IMG/VR virus record: IMGVR_UViG_3300024252_000032
Coordinates: 1-41,933 of that record
Direction: 5' to 3' (one strand)
From: a virus
Length of the DNA: 41,933 nucleotides
Shown here: one piece after another, positions 1-9,881 of the stretch
Position numbering within the stretch: the first letter of the stretch is position 1
How the letters are laid out: the number at the start of each line of letters is the position of its first letter
Translations under genes and position numbers: made by a program
The notes under the pieces: generated by a model
What the model saw: only the letters and a program-made list of their open reading frames with translations
What the model was told of the DNA's origin: nothing
The model's database searches: none

Positions 1-1
1 G

Positions 2-1060
2 ACTGATATAGATACATTGTTTGAAGACCATAAAGAAATGAAAGGACTTATATTTGAATCAATCAGATATAAAGAACAAGAGTATGTATTTAAGAATACT
101 GGTTCTGTACTTTCATTGCGCTCATCTGAACAGGGTGATACACTACGTGGACGTAAGGCTCACAAAATCTATATAGATGAGGCAGCCTTTATTAATGAGT
201 CCACTATTGTAGAAATATTACTTCCTATGATTACTCGTACTAATGGTAGTATGGTTATCACATCAACACCTAACGGACGTAACTGGTTCTATGAGTGGTT
301 CTTAAAAGGACAAGAGAGTCATAACGACTTCGACTCCAATAATTTAGTATCTATTCAAAGAGACTACAGAGACTTAGGAGATGAAGAAGTAAATAAAATT
401 ATAGATGTCTTTAAAGATATTATGACATCTGATCAATTCAATAGAGAGGTTCTAGCCCAATTCATAACAGATGATACATTGTTCTCTAACGTAGACAACT
501 GTATAACTAACGAGGTTATCGAAATAGAAGACGGTGATGAACTTTTCATTGGAGTTGATATCGGAGTTAGTAATGACTTTACAGTTATAACTGTTATGAA
601 TCAGAGATATGAAGTTATTGAAATAGATAACTTTAATATGCGTGAAGACAAATTAACTCATCAAGAGTTTAAAGATAGAATGATGGCTATGTATTATAAG
701 TACTTTAAGTACCTAGTAGCTATGTATATAGAAAAGAATAATCAAGAATTACTTATTGAAGAGCTGGAAGATTCTTATAAAGACTCCTACAAGATATACC
801 CTTTAGGTATGCAAACTGAAACGAAGGGAGTAGTGATAAGCAATCTAAGGTTCTTATTCGATAAGATGCGGATTAGTATACCTGATAATAGTGTATTAAT
901 TAATGAGCTGTATGGTTACAAGGCGAAGCGCTCTGCTCTAAGTGGACGGTTGCAGTATTCCAATAAAGGTGTCGACCACGATGACCACGTAATGTCTTTA
1001 GCCATAGCAGCTTACGCAGTTCTTGAAGAAACTGGAGCTGGTGTAATAACAACATATTAA
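2..1060 (+). CDS. terL: Terminase large subunit (5'-truncated by window edge)
   Basis: This is the ATPase-nuclease motor that packages DNA into proheads. The reading frame is open from base 2, so the true start and the Walker A motif lie upstream of the window. Walker B is seen as IYIDEAA (around base 167), followed by the coupling motif ITSTPNG (around base 257). The C-terminal RNase H-like nuclease keeps its three acidic positions: FIGVDIG (around base 551), YIEKNNQE (around base 725) and DHDDHVMS (around base 974). It heads the late block, and a small M15 peptidase gene follows after 11 bases. Motif order and spacing make the assignment secure; only the N-terminal part is missing. Confidence 0.95.
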   Translation, partial: TDIDTLFEDHKEMKGLIFESIRYKEQEYVFKNTGSVLSLRSSEQGDTLRGRKAHKIYIDEAAFINESTIVEILLPMITRTNGSMVITSTPNGRNWFYEWFLKGQESHNDFDSNNLVSIQRDYRDLGDEEVNKIIDVFKDIMTSDQFNREVLAQFITDDTLFSNVDNCITNEVIEIEDGDELFIGVDIGVSNDFTVITVMNQRYEVIEIDNFNMREDKLTHQEFKDRMMAMYYKYFKYLVAMYIEKNNQELLIEELEDSYKDSYKIYPLGMQTETKGVVISNLRFLFDKMRISIPDNSVLINELYGYKAKRSALSGRLQYSNKGVDHDDHVMSLAIAAYAVLEETGAGVITTY

Positions 1061-1071
1061 AAAATAAGATT

Positions 1072-1377
1072 ATGAAACTAAAAGAAGATGTAATATTACA
1101 AGGGTTAAGACCTGAGATGTTAATAGCTGTTATCGTTTCTAACGATGTATATGCTAAGTACGGAGAAGAGTTAGTTATAACCAGTGTAGTAGATAGTAAA
1201 CATTCTGCTACATCATTACATTATAGTGGTTGTGCTATAGATTTAAGAACAAGGTTCTTTGAATTTGATGAGGTAAGTCTTGTTGCTGCTGATATAAGAG
1301 GTAGGTTAACAGAAGACTTTGATGTAGTTGTTGAGTCAGATCATATTCATATAGAGTATCAACCTATATATAAATAG
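1072..1377 (+). CDS. M15-type peptidoglycan endopeptidase (probable endolysin)
   Basis: A single-domain protein of 101 residues with the zinc-site pattern of peptidase family M15 (VanY/T5 endolysin-like): SLHYSGCAIDLRT supplies His50 and Asp57, and ESDHIHIEY supplies Glu88 and the His91/His93 pair. Members of this family cleave peptide cross-bridges in the cell wall. There is no signal peptide, so export would need a holin. A two-helix membrane protein starts at the base after its stop codon, which supports a lysis role. The length is short but matches minimal phage M15 domains. Confidence 0.85.
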   Translation: MKLKEDVILQGLRPEMLIAVIVSNDVYAKYGEELVITSVVDSKHSATSLHYSGCAIDLRTRFFEFDEVSLVAADIRGRLTEDFDVVVESDHIHIEYQPIYK

Positions 1378-1575
1378 GTGAACAGTAAACAAAAATACAA
1401 GCTATCTGTAATCATTATAATAGCAATATCCTTATTTATATTACTTACGTTTTTAAGGGTTGTTATTAGTGGTGAAGAATTAGAGGCTCACACAAGAGAT
1501 GTGGTCGCTGGTATTATGACAGCTATGATAGCTATAGTTAGTATGATTATTGGTAGTAATGAAAACAAAGAATAG
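1378..1575 (+). CDS. Two-helix small membrane protein, candidate holin
   Basis: 65 residues with a short basic N-terminus, a hydrophobic helix at about residues 8-30, a charged turn (EELEAHTRD) and a second helix at about residues 41-58, ending in a charged tail. It begins with GTG directly after the endopeptidase stop codon, so the two are probably translationally coupled. Size, two helices and position next to a signal-less lysin fit a class II holin. No family motif is recognised, so the role is inferred from context. Confidence 0.6.
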   Translation: MNSKQKYKLSVIIIIAISLFILLTFLRVVISGEELEAHTRDVVAGIMTAMIAIVSMIIGSNENKE

Positions 1576-1578
1576 AAT

Positions 1579-2256
1579 ATGAAGTGGATAGACTATATTA
1601 ATTCAAAGGGAAACCTTGAGGGATACTTAATTAAAAAGTACGGAGAGATAAGCGCTAAATCGCTTATAAGACTCTTTGAGACGAATGTACCCATACCATT
1701 AACTGATTCATTTAATACCGTTAAATCAATCGACAATATGGTTTTCGGGCAATTTATAATGGCTGAGAGAGCGTTGACTACACACGACGACCAGTACTCA
1801 TCATTAATGGAATTAGCATTCTCTATACTAAGACCTTTAAGTGACAAGACATTTGATAACACAGATGACGATAAAGAAACTCAGTTAAGGACTGATGTAC
1901 TTGACAGTGAGGCTAAAGATATTATAGAGGAATGCATAAAGTATTCTGATATGAGAAACAAATTTGTAAAGGAAGATTTTGCTGGTGTGTTTTATAAGAC
2001 ACCTGATGAAGCAGATGAGGATGATGAAGAGGAAGAGGATTCAGAAGAAGAGTCATTTGAATCAAAGTTTAGTAGAGATTGGTATTGGTACACTATAGTC
2101 AACTCTCTTGCATCCGATGACATATTGAAGCACGAGGCTATATATATGATGAAGATGCGTGACGTAGCTCCTCACCTAGCTTATTTAAGAATGAAAGGTA
2201 TAATAGATTATAAACGACACAAAGCCCAAGAGATGGCGAATAAACTTAAACGATAA
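1579..2256 (+). CDS. Hypothetical protein of the neck/tail block with an acidic stretch
   Basis: 225 residues, not recognised. It is mostly helical in character, with a run of Asp/Glu at about residues 146-160 that separates an N-terminal part from a C-terminal part rich in Lys, Arg and aromatic residues. Its stop overlaps the next ATG as TAATG, and together with the next two genes it lies between the lysis pair and the tape measure. That is where head-completion or tail-assembly proteins usually sit. A chaperone-type role is possible but not shown by the sequence. Confidence 0.6.
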   Translation: MKWIDYINSKGNLEGYLIKKYGEISAKSLIRLFETNVPIPLTDSFNTVKSIDNMVFGQFIMAERALTTHDDQYSSLMELAFSILRPLSDKTFDNTDDDKETQLRTDVLDSEAKDIIEECIKYSDMRNKFVKEDFAGVFYKTPDEADEDDEEEEDSEEESFESKFSRDWYWYTIVNSLASDDILKHEAIYMMKMRDVAPHLAYLRMKGIIDYKRHKAQEMANKLKR

Positions 2257-2702
2257 TGGCAGATACAAACATATTAGAAAAGTATAACACAATCAAACAA
2301 GCAGCGTTGGATACCGAATTGGTATCTAACGTTACCTTATGTGTTGACGAAGGAGAAGTATTAGAGCAAATGGCTAATGCTGATTCCAGAGAATTAATTA
2401 TAATACCAGTTGACTTCGCTTTATTTAGAAGTAACAGCTTTATTAGATTTGATATAATGATTGTTGATAAGGTTAACAATAGAGATAATGAAGAGTATGT
2501 ATTGCAATCTTGGGCTAATGGTATGGCTTTCCTTACTGACTTAACAAGCAGGTTGAATTACAAGGAAGACGAAAATACTATAGTAGAGTCATCCAGCTTT
2601 GGAACAACAAGGATAGGCGATGAGGCTCAGTATAAAACTCTTACAGTAATAGATTCATCATTAGATATATCAATAGATAGAGCAACAAGGATTAAGTATT
2701 AA
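2256..2702 (+). CDS. Probable tail-completion/terminator-type protein
   Basis: 148 residues, soluble, no membrane segment or catalytic motif visible. It is coupled to both neighbours by TAATG overlaps and precedes a basic 220-residue protein and the tape measure. In many siphoviruses a protein of about 130-150 residues in this place is the tail terminator. The C-terminal half (repeated TLTVID/SLDISID strand patterns) looks beta-rich, which would suit that fold. The assignment rests on gene order and size only. Confidence 0.45.
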   Translation: MADTNILEKYNTIKQAALDTELVSNVTLCVDEGEVLEQMANADSRELIIIPVDFALFRSNSFIRFDIMIVDKVNNRDNEEYVLQSWANGMAFLTDLTSRLNYKEDENTIVESSSFGTTRIGDEAQYKTLTVIDSSLDISIDRATRIKY

Positions 2703-3364
2703 TGATAACACAAGCACTCATATTTAAAAAGGATAACGGCAAACGTTCAAGGACTGCTGTTGGTTTCACAGAGCTACTTGAAAAGGTAGATAAGACGTGG
2801 AAGAAGACTCAGAAAGATGTCGCTTCGGCAATGTCTGCGGGTACTACTGTACTTACAAAGCTAATAAGAAGTAGGCTAAAAGGAAACAACGAGATGAGTG
2901 GTAGATTGAAATACGCAAAGAAGTCTCTATTCAATGTTAGGACTGAAGAGAAAGATGGATTCTTTAGATTTCATTACGAGTATGACTTTCCTATATCAAC
3001 AAGTAGTAAGAGATGGAAGTATGGATTCTTCTTTGCAGATCCAACAGTAAAACTAGGTAATGTGGATGCTATAAGGAGATGGTTAAAGAGGAAGGCTGCT
3101 CAGGGAATGAAGGTATATTACCTAAAGAAAACAAAGGATGGCTATGTACAAGAAACACCAACTAAAGACTGGCAATGGAACGCAGCAACATTTGCTGTAT
3201 TAAACAGTAAAGGTGGTGAGAGTAATTACAAACCTGATAAAGATTGGTGGAAGCTAGACATTAGAGGTAAAGATGCTCAGGTATTAGAAGAAACATTATT
3301 ATCAAAACACAGACAATTAATTCAGTATCAATTTAAAAAAGGTTGGAACAACCTACCTAGATAA
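2702..3364 (+). CDS. Basic structural protein upstream of the tape measure, possible neck/head-closure protein
   Basis: 220 residues, rich in Lys and aromatic residues. A helical N-terminal region around residues 20-60 is followed by a tryptophan-rich part (KRWKYGFFF, KDWQWNAATF, KDWWKLDI). It starts inside the stop of the preceding gene (TAATG). A virion neck or minor tail role is likely from its position between the putative terminator and the tape measure. No family is recognised from the sequence. Confidence 0.45.
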   Translation: MITQALIFKKDNGKRSRTAVGFTELLEKVDKTWKKTQKDVASAMSAGTTVLTKLIRSRLKGNNEMSGRLKYAKKSLFNVRTEEKDGFFRFHYEYDFPISTSSKRWKYGFFFADPTVKLGNVDAIRRWLKRKAAQGMKVYYLKKTKDGYVQETPTKDWQWNAATFAVLNSKGGESNYKPDKDWWKLDIRGKDAQVLEETLLSKHRQLIQYQFKKGWNNLPR

Positions 3365-3377
3365 AATATAATACATA

Positions 3378-6300
3378 ATGGGAAATAGAAAAAATCAAAT
3401 AGCAATAGAATTGTTGTTGGAGACCAGTGCAGAGCTTAGAGGTTATAAAGCTGAACTGGATAGAATGAGTAAGATACTCAAAGACCACAATAGGAAGAAT
3501 GCAGCGGAGAGTAAGAAGCTAAATGTAACTCAGCACAATAACCTCATCAAGGATAAGGAAAAACTTGATAAGTTATATCGTAGCAAACTTATAAAGGCAG
3601 AGAAGAATTATCAGAGGGATATTGGTAAGGCTGCCGTAAAAGAAAATGACAAGCGTAGAAAAACTTATGTTGGCAAATGGAAACAAGCGTTTGGTACTTT
3701 AACAAGATATGCTTCAGCGGGTGCTTTAATCTTTAAAAGTATAGAGATAGGTAAAGAGATTGTATCTGAGGTTTTAGCCTTAGAGGTTGCTATAGATAGA
3801 GTTGGAGTAATTACAGCTTCTACATCAGCAGAGGCTGGTGTTCTTACAGATACTATATATAGAATGGGTACTGGCTTTGGTATAGCTACAGCAGATGCTA
3901 CTCAGTTCGTTATAGAGATGTCTAAACTTGGTAAGTCCATTGGTGAGATAGAAGCGTTGTCAGAACAAGCTGCTGGTCTATCTGTTATACTTGGTGAGGA
4001 TTTATCAACTTCTGGTAAGCTTATGGTTACCACTATGAACCAGTTTGGTTTATCTACATATGAAGCTGGTAGGGTGGCAACAACATTCTTTGAAACTATT
4101 AGAACATCTCCAATTGGTGTTAAAGACTTGCAGACTGCAATGCAGTATGTAGGTAGTGCAGCCGCTGCTGTGGGTTTAGAGATTGAGCAAGTAGGTGTTA
4201 TGATTGCTGAACTATCAAAACTTGGTCTTAGAGCATCTAAGATTGGTACTGGTATGAGAAACGTAATCCTTAAACTATCAGCCGATAGTAGAGGTTTTGC
4301 TGGTGCTATGGAAGAAATGGCTAAGAGGGGTATTACATTATCTGAAGCTGTGGATTTGTTTGGTAAGAGAGGTGCATTAGCTGGTTACAACCTAATTAAT
4401 AGTTGGGATGATTTAAGAGCTGAAGTAGAGGATAAGCCTATTGTTCCTGACTCAAACTTTCTATGGGAAAGTCTTAGAACAACAACCAACCTTACAACAG
4501 AATTAGCGAGGAGATATGCTCAGTTTAGGGCATTGATTATTGGTAAAGATTATAAAGACCCATTTGGAGACCTAAGGGAATTATCTTCAGACCTTAGACT
4601 AGTAGGTCTTGAAGTTGAAAACTTACCACAAAAGGTTTCAAGCTTAACAACAGAGCTTGAAAATGCTGGTGAGGAAGTTACATCACTGAAAATATTAAAG
4701 AAGATACTTACTCCTCAGGAATGGAAAAAGTTTGAACACGAGCAAATTGAGAATGCAGATGGGTTCTATACTAGATTTATAGACTCATTTAGCGATATAA
4801 AATCAAGCGCTCGTAACGAAAGAAAAGATACCATACTAGATTCTGTACTTGGAGGTATTGATAAGATTGGTGCTGATATAAATGCTAAAGGAAATATACT
4901 TAGAGAGATAGAAACACTAAGGAAAAATTTTAGAGAAAAAACAGAAGACCTTGTTAAAGAGATTAGACGTGGTAATATATCAGGTGCTGACGCTAAAAAA
5001 GAAATAGAAAAGTGGAGTGAGGAGTTTGGTGAGGCTTTAACTGATGCTTCTTCATTTAAGTGGGAGGACACTGGTCTAGAGGCTGGATACAGACAAGAGT
5101 TACTTACTATAGCGAGAATTGATGACATTGTAAAGAAAACAACTAAGGCTAATGAAACTCTATTACTTGGTGTATCTAAAAGTCTCGACTTAGAAGCAGC
5201 CATAAAGGTGTACGATGAAATACAAGAAGAGAGAAAGGAATTACAAAGGAAGATTAAGCAAGGTCTTATTTATGACGGTCAAGCTGGAATAGAGGCTGAG
5301 TTATTAGATGATAGAGAATCTCCATTATGTGCTTTCTTTAAGATAGCTGGTGTAGATATATGTAACCCTGAGAAACAGAAGAAAGAATTTGAGGACTTCA
5401 AGAAAGACCTTAAACATTTCTTTGATATTAGAAGTTCAGAGGTTGATAGGCTCATATCTGAAATGGAAGCTGATGACCAATCATTGAGTGCTATTAAATC
5501 TAATGGATTACAAGACCTTATAACATTTGCTAAGTTTCACGAGGGTAACGCTGAACTAAGTAAAAAGGAGGCTTACGATGCATATAGGAAGTATACTAAA
5601 GATTATTTGAATGGTGTTAGAACAGCTATTGATGGTGAGTACTACGCTCAATTAGGTGATATACAGAATAGTAGGGAGTTGATACAAGAAAATCTAATGG
5701 AGCAGATGACAAACACTGGTTTAGCTATTAACTTGGCAGAAGCTGCTGGGGATACAGACCAGGCTGAAGAGTTGAAGAGAATGTATGTTAAATACTACCA
5801 ATCATTCCTTGATGCTGAACAAGATGCTAAGAATGAAGTTATAGCTTTAGGTATTAAACAAGAGAATGCTCAGGCAGATGTTAATACTAAAGAGAATAAG
5901 TTAGCTTCCTTTGTTCCTGAAAAAGGTGAGTTAGAGGATAATATAGCTAAGTATGCTAACTATCTTAATGAAGCACTTGATACTTATAGACAGTTTGCTG
6001 ATGAGATGGATGCTCAGAAACAAGCAGCTTGGGATAGGGATAAAGAGAACATAGAGAATAGAGCTGCGTTTGAGAAAGACCAATTAAGGTTAGCTGCTGA
6101 GAAAGGATTGCTAACAACAGAGCAGTACAATCATAGGGCGCTGATATTAGAGAAGAAGAAGATTAGGGATACTAACGCAATAGCTAAGAAACAATTTGAG
6201 GCTAAGAAGAAAGCTGACCAAAGGAATGCAATATTAGAGGGTCTTGCTAAGGCAGCACAAGCGTTTGCAACAACAGTAGGTCAGTTAGGTCTTCCAGCTG

Positions 6301-6722
6301 GTTTACCCGCTGGTATTGCCGCAGCAGCAGCCGTTGCAGCGCAAACAGCTATAGCGGTATCAGCTATCTCACAGAGAGAGTATTCACCGTTGAAGTTTGC
6401 AGCTGGTGGTAAAGTAGATGGTAAGTCACACGCACAAGGCGGTGTACCATTCACAGTTGCTGGACAAGGTGGATATGAAATGGAGGGTGGAGAGTATGTT
6501 ATTAAGAAGTCATCAGTAAATGCAAATACACTTCCTTTATTAGATGCTATTAATAATGACACAAGATATAATCCTACTCACTTTGCAAACGGTGGTCAAG
6601 TTGAAACTCCTAATGTAGAAGCAAATAAACCAACGGTTGTTAGAGCTTACATTACAGAGAAAGACCTTGATTCATATGAAAGAAATAGAACAGTTAGAAA
6701 TAATAATAAATCCTTATTTTAA
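3378..6722 (+). CDS. Tail tape measure protein
   Basis: 1,114 residues, the largest protein in the window. A coiled-coil N-terminal region rich in Lys and Glu is followed at about residues 130-340 by the TP901-type tape-measure core, recognisable from segments such as AMQYVGSAAAAVGLEIEQVG and LGLRASKIGTGMRN. Long helical, charged stretches follow, with an Ala/Gly-rich hydrophobic segment near residues 960-1000 and a Gly-rich tail. It sets tail length and may take part in DNA delivery. It overlaps the following tail gene by one base (TAATG). Its length suggests a tail of roughly 165 nm by the usual 1.5 Angstrom-per-residue rule; this is an estimate. Confidence 0.93.
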   Translation: MGNRKNQIAIELLLETSAELRGYKAELDRMSKILKDHNRKNAAESKKLNVTQHNNLIKDKEKLDKLYRSKLIKAEKNYQRDIGKAAVKENDKRRKTYVGKWKQAFGTLTRYASAGALIFKSIEIGKEIVSEVLALEVAIDRVGVITASTSAEAGVLTDTIYRMGTGFGIATADATQFVIEMSKLGKSIGEIEALSEQAAGLSVILGEDLSTSGKLMVTTMNQFGLSTYEAGRVATTFFETIRTSPIGVKDLQTAMQYVGSAAAAVGLEIEQVGVMIAELSKLGLRASKIGTGMRNVILKLSADSRGFAGAMEEMAKRGITLSEAVDLFGKRGALAGYNLINSWDDLRAEVEDKPIVPDSNFLWESLRTTTNLTTELARRYAQFRALIIGKDYKDPFGDLRELSSDLRLVGLEVENLPQKVSSLTTELENAGEEVTSLKILKKILTPQEWKKFEHEQIENADGFYTRFIDSFSDIKSSARNERKDTILDSVLGGIDKIGADINAKGNILREIETLRKNFREKTEDLVKEIRRGNISGADAKKEIEKWSEEFGEALTDASSFKWEDTGLEAGYRQELLTIARIDDIVKKTTKANETLLLGVSKSLDLEAAIKVYDEIQEERKELQRKIKQGLIYDGQAGIEAELLDDRESPLCAFFKIAGVDICNPEKQKKEFEDFKKDLKHFFDIRSSEVDRLISEMEADDQSLSAIKSNGLQDLITFAKFHEGNAELSKKEAYDAYRKYTKDYLNGVRTAIDGEYYAQLGDIQNSRELIQENLMEQMTNTGLAINLAEAAGDTDQAEELKRMYVKYYQSFLDAEQDAKNEVIALGIKQENAQADVNTKENKLASFVPEKGELEDNIAKYANYLNEALDTYRQFADEMDAQKQAAWDRDKENIENRAAFEKDQLRLAAEKGLLTTEQYNHRALILEKKKIRDTNAIAKKQFEAKKKADQRNAILEGLAKAAQAFATTVGQLGLPAGLPAGIAAAAAVAAQTAIAVSAISQREYSPLKFAAGGKVDGKSHAQGGVPFTVAGQGGYEMEGGEYVIKKSSVNANTLPLLDAINNDTRYNPTHFANGGQVETPNVEANKPTVVRAYITEKDLDSYERNRTVRNNNKSLF

Positions 6723-9148
6723 TGGAACTGAAAGTAAACAATAATACAATGGACTTGTCAGCAGATGCAAAAGCGTCTGTTGACTATCAGATATTCTCAG
6801 ACGATGCGTCTAATATAGTTAGTACAGTATCAAGTCTGAATCTTCCAGCTACAGAGAAGAATATATTAGGTATAGATACAAAGAACAGACAGTCAGCTGA
6901 ATTGGTATCACAGTATGGTACTCCTTTCTTTGGTGAGATTGGTGTAAACAAACAGCGTTACAACTCACTAGAGTCAGGGCTTAACATAACTTTATATGAT
7001 AAACTAAAAACTTCCTTTGATAAAATGAAGGATGATACTTTGGATTTAGTTGGTATGACTGCTGGTAACTCATTTGATTGGGACTTCAGTGGTAATATAC
7101 CAAGAGTACCTAACCAATACCAATGGTTCTTTACCACAGCCGATTTTAATGGCTCAAGTAATAAAGGACAAGATTATGGTATGATGTCTATATATCCAGC
7201 TAAAGTAACATCACCTATAAACCAACTATTATTAACCTGTAGGTTGGATACATTTATAGATAGGGTATTTAGTTATTACGAGATAGATTCAGATATAAAT
7301 TCAATTGATGAAGTGTTTAATGGTACAAGCTTTAGTGAATTATATATATACATACCAGTAAAACAATACGCTGTAGAACTTAACTCACTATACCTTAGAT
7401 GGCTTAACAGAGGATTCGGTAATGCTAAATGGGGAGTTTATGACTCAGACGATGCTGTTATAGAGTCTAATCAATATGTAGACTTTGTGTGTAACAATAA
7501 ATCAGCGTACGGTATAGAGCAAGACAAGATTATGGTTGATTCTGTATATCCTTTATTACCTACGTATGCAAGGGAAATAACAGGAACAGCGGATACAATA
7601 TACAAATTAACATTTCAAGGAGACTTAGAGATAACTACTGACTGGAAAGCATTTAGACCTTACAACGATTTTGATGGAACACAAGGTTCAGTAGACTTGG
7701 TATTAGAGGTTATACAAAACGGTGGTGTTATAGGAACATTAATATTAGAGGAAGATTTACAGTTCAGTGAATCAATTCAGTATTATGATAGTCAAGGTAA
7801 TCCACAATTCACCAGAGAGAATCTAACTAATAGGGTATATGATTTAACTACATATGACTTTGAGATAGAGTTTGAATTTAAAGCGTCAGGTTCTTTACAG
7901 TTGAGACCTAACTATAAGTTTAATTTCTATTACTTTAATGATATAAGGAATACTCACTATGGCTCAGGAGTTAATGACACTATACAAACAGCTATGGGGA
8001 CTTTAGATGGACTTGAAGCATTTGAGGTGTTTCAATATACAAGACCTGACTTAGAGGTTGGTATAGCTACTAATGATATACCTAAATTAAATATGTTTCC
8101 TTTAGAGGCTATTACTCCATTAAGAAGAGAGTACTTATATGAAGTAAGTAAATATCAGTACACACACACAGATAAGATTGATTTTAATGAAACTCTAAAA
8201 CTCACAGAAGTGAAGATTAGTACGGTAATGGAGAGTATTGTTAAAAGATTTAACTTAGGTTTTTGGTATAACTCTAATGGAGACTTAAAACTATCCAATT
8301 GGAATAATAGGTATAACCCTAAAGTTATAGTTAATATGTATGAATCTAGTGGAGAGCCTTATGAAATAGATTACGTTACTGGTAGAGTTGATGAGTTTTC
8401 ATATAGTAATGAGAATGGTGAGATATCTTCCTTAGATATAACTGGCGTAGAAGACTATAGTTTAGGTGACGTTTACCAACAAGAGATTAATGATGATGGC
8501 AAGGCAGTAAATATAGATACATTAGGTGCTGCTGCTACTCCTTTTATATTTGGAGATTCTTTAGATGCAGAGGATACTACAAGTTTATTAGAGACTATAA
8601 ATGATTTTGCATTATGGGGTTTAAGTAATAACGAGCAATTATCCCCTGACGATATACCTATTATGATTGGATATATAAGTTCATCATCAGTAACTATACT
8701 TCCTAGATTAAATCAGATACAAGCATTTGATACTGGAGAAGATGGTAACTCATCATTTACACCAAAGAATATATATATGCCTAATGGTGCTAAGTTTCAT
8801 TCAGACGTAGAAAGATTTACATCTTGTAATATGTATCTTCCACAAACTACTAAAGCTAATGGAAGTGGCACACTACTGCTGGGTAATAAAGATGGTGAAA
8901 TTGACATATCAACAGAGTTATATAATAACTTCAAATATATGTTAGATGATGATACAGATACAATCACCGTAGAGGGTCTTTTAAGCCATTCTGAGAAGAG
9001 TTCTATATTAGATGGAGCAATGGTAAGGATATTTGGATTGGATGACTCTAATGCGATATTTAAGGTGTTAAGTATAGATGGTTTTATGTTTGACCAAGAG
9101 AAGTCAGTTGTTAAATTGAGCATTAAAAAATATGTAAGCAATGTATAG
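6722..9148 (+). CDS. Large distal tail/baseplate protein
   Basis: 808 residues, beta-rich with abundant Asn, Tyr and Asp and no signal peptide. It starts in the tape-measure stop (TAATG) and overlaps the next tail gene by eight bases. In siphoviruses the gene after the tape measure usually encodes the distal tail or tail-hub protein. The region around residues 480-560 (an aromatic helix-rich segment ending in LGFWYNSNGDLKLSNWN) resembles hub-type proteins that describe receptor or phase domains, but no diagnostic motif is visible. The tail-tip assignment is confident; the exact part is not. Confidence 0.7.
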   Translation: MELKVNNNTMDLSADAKASVDYQIFSDDASNIVSTVSSLNLPATEKNILGIDTKNRQSAELVSQYGTPFFGEIGVNKQRYNSLESGLNITLYDKLKTSFDKMKDDTLDLVGMTAGNSFDWDFSGNIPRVPNQYQWFFTTADFNGSSNKGQDYGMMSIYPAKVTSPINQLLLTCRLDTFIDRVFSYYEIDSDINSIDEVFNGTSFSELYIYIPVKQYAVELNSLYLRWLNRGFGNAKWGVYDSDDAVIESNQYVDFVCNNKSAYGIEQDKIMVDSVYPLLPTYAREITGTADTIYKLTFQGDLEITTDWKAFRPYNDFDGTQGSVDLVLEVIQNGGVIGTLILEEDLQFSESIQYYDSQGNPQFTRENLTNRVYDLTTYDFEIEFEFKASGSLQLRPNYKFNFYYFNDIRNTHYGSGVNDTIQTAMGTLDGLEAFEVFQYTRPDLEVGIATNDIPKLNMFPLEAITPLRREYLYEVSKYQYTHTDKIDFNETLKLTEVKISTVMESIVKRFNLGFWYNSNGDLKLSNWNNRYNPKVIVNMYESSGEPYEIDYVTGRVDEFSYSNENGEISSLDITGVEDYSLGDVYQQEINDDGKAVNIDTLGAAATPFIFGDSLDAEDTTSLLETINDFALWGLSNNEQLSPDDIPIMIGYISSSSVTILPRLNQIQAFDTGEDGNSSFTPKNIYMPNGAKFHSDVERFTSCNMYLPQTTKANGSGTLLLGNKDGEIDISTELYNNFKYMLDDDTDTITVEGLLSHSEKSSILDGAMVRIFGLDDSNAIFKVLSIDGFMFDQEKSVVKLSIKKYVSNV

Positions 9149-9881
9149 TTATAGGAATGAAAGATTTAAAAGGGGTAACAGAGTACAAATAAGGTACAAC
9201 CCCAGTCAAGCAAGAGATGATGGGCATTGGAACTCATCATTAATAAGTGGTAATAATATAGACACAGCACGTTATATGACTTCAATAACCAATCCAGTAG
9301 AATCAAGGGGTATTGGTATTGATGTATTAACTTGTTCTGCATTTGGTGGTGAGATATCAGCATTAAGATCTGACTCTGATTTCGGTAATGGATACGAGAC
9401 TGATGGTGGTACTTATTCCAGTGGTTTTGTTGGTGTAGATATTCCTAAGGATTGTTTCAATGGGAACTACAACAACTACATTAAGGATTACAATGATAAG
9501 GTGTATTTATTTGAGGGAGGTTCTAGCCCATCCATATCAGACGCTTATATATCAGAATATTCATCATCATCTCAGTCTTCTAAATATGGTAAGTACGGTA
9601 TTAACTACATCGTTAATCCTGTAGATACAATTAAAGTTGTTATCAGAGAGTCTAACTTCGATGTAATTGCACAGTTACTTATGTCAGATGCTGTGGCTGT
9701 TGTATCTTGCGATATAGATTATACTGCAACAAAGAGTATACCTGATGGTGCTAATGAGTTAGTAGCTTTCGGTGGTGGTAGTTATAATCCTATGGTAAGA
9801 CAAGGTCATTTAATCTCCAATACAATTGAGAAGAAACGAGGAACAAGTACATACGAACTAACTATAAAACTATTAGGATAA
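9141..9881 (+). CDS. Tail protein, paralogue A
   Basis: 246 residues, paralogous to the next gene. Both open with a basic RF-x-x-G-x-x-V motif followed by YNP (here ERFKRGNRVQIRYNP), have a middle segment containing (A/T)xxFGG, and end with a short strand pattern finishing in LLG. The protein is rich in Ser, Tyr, Gly and Asn, like tail-tip beta-structures. It overlaps the preceding gene by eight bases and the next by TAATG. Function is inferred from position between the tail-hub protein and the capsid genes. Confidence 0.6.
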   Translation: MYSYRNERFKRGNRVQIRYNPSQARDDGHWNSSLISGNNIDTARYMTSITNPVESRGIGIDVLTCSAFGGEISALRSDSDFGNGYETDGGTYSSGFVGVDIPKDCFNGNYNNYIKDYNDKVYLFEGGSSPSISDAYISEYSSSSQSSKYGKYGINYIVNPVDTIKVVIRESNFDVIAQLLMSDAVAVVSCDIDYTATKSIPDGANELVAFGGGSYNPMVRQGHLISNTIEKKRGTSTYELTIKLLG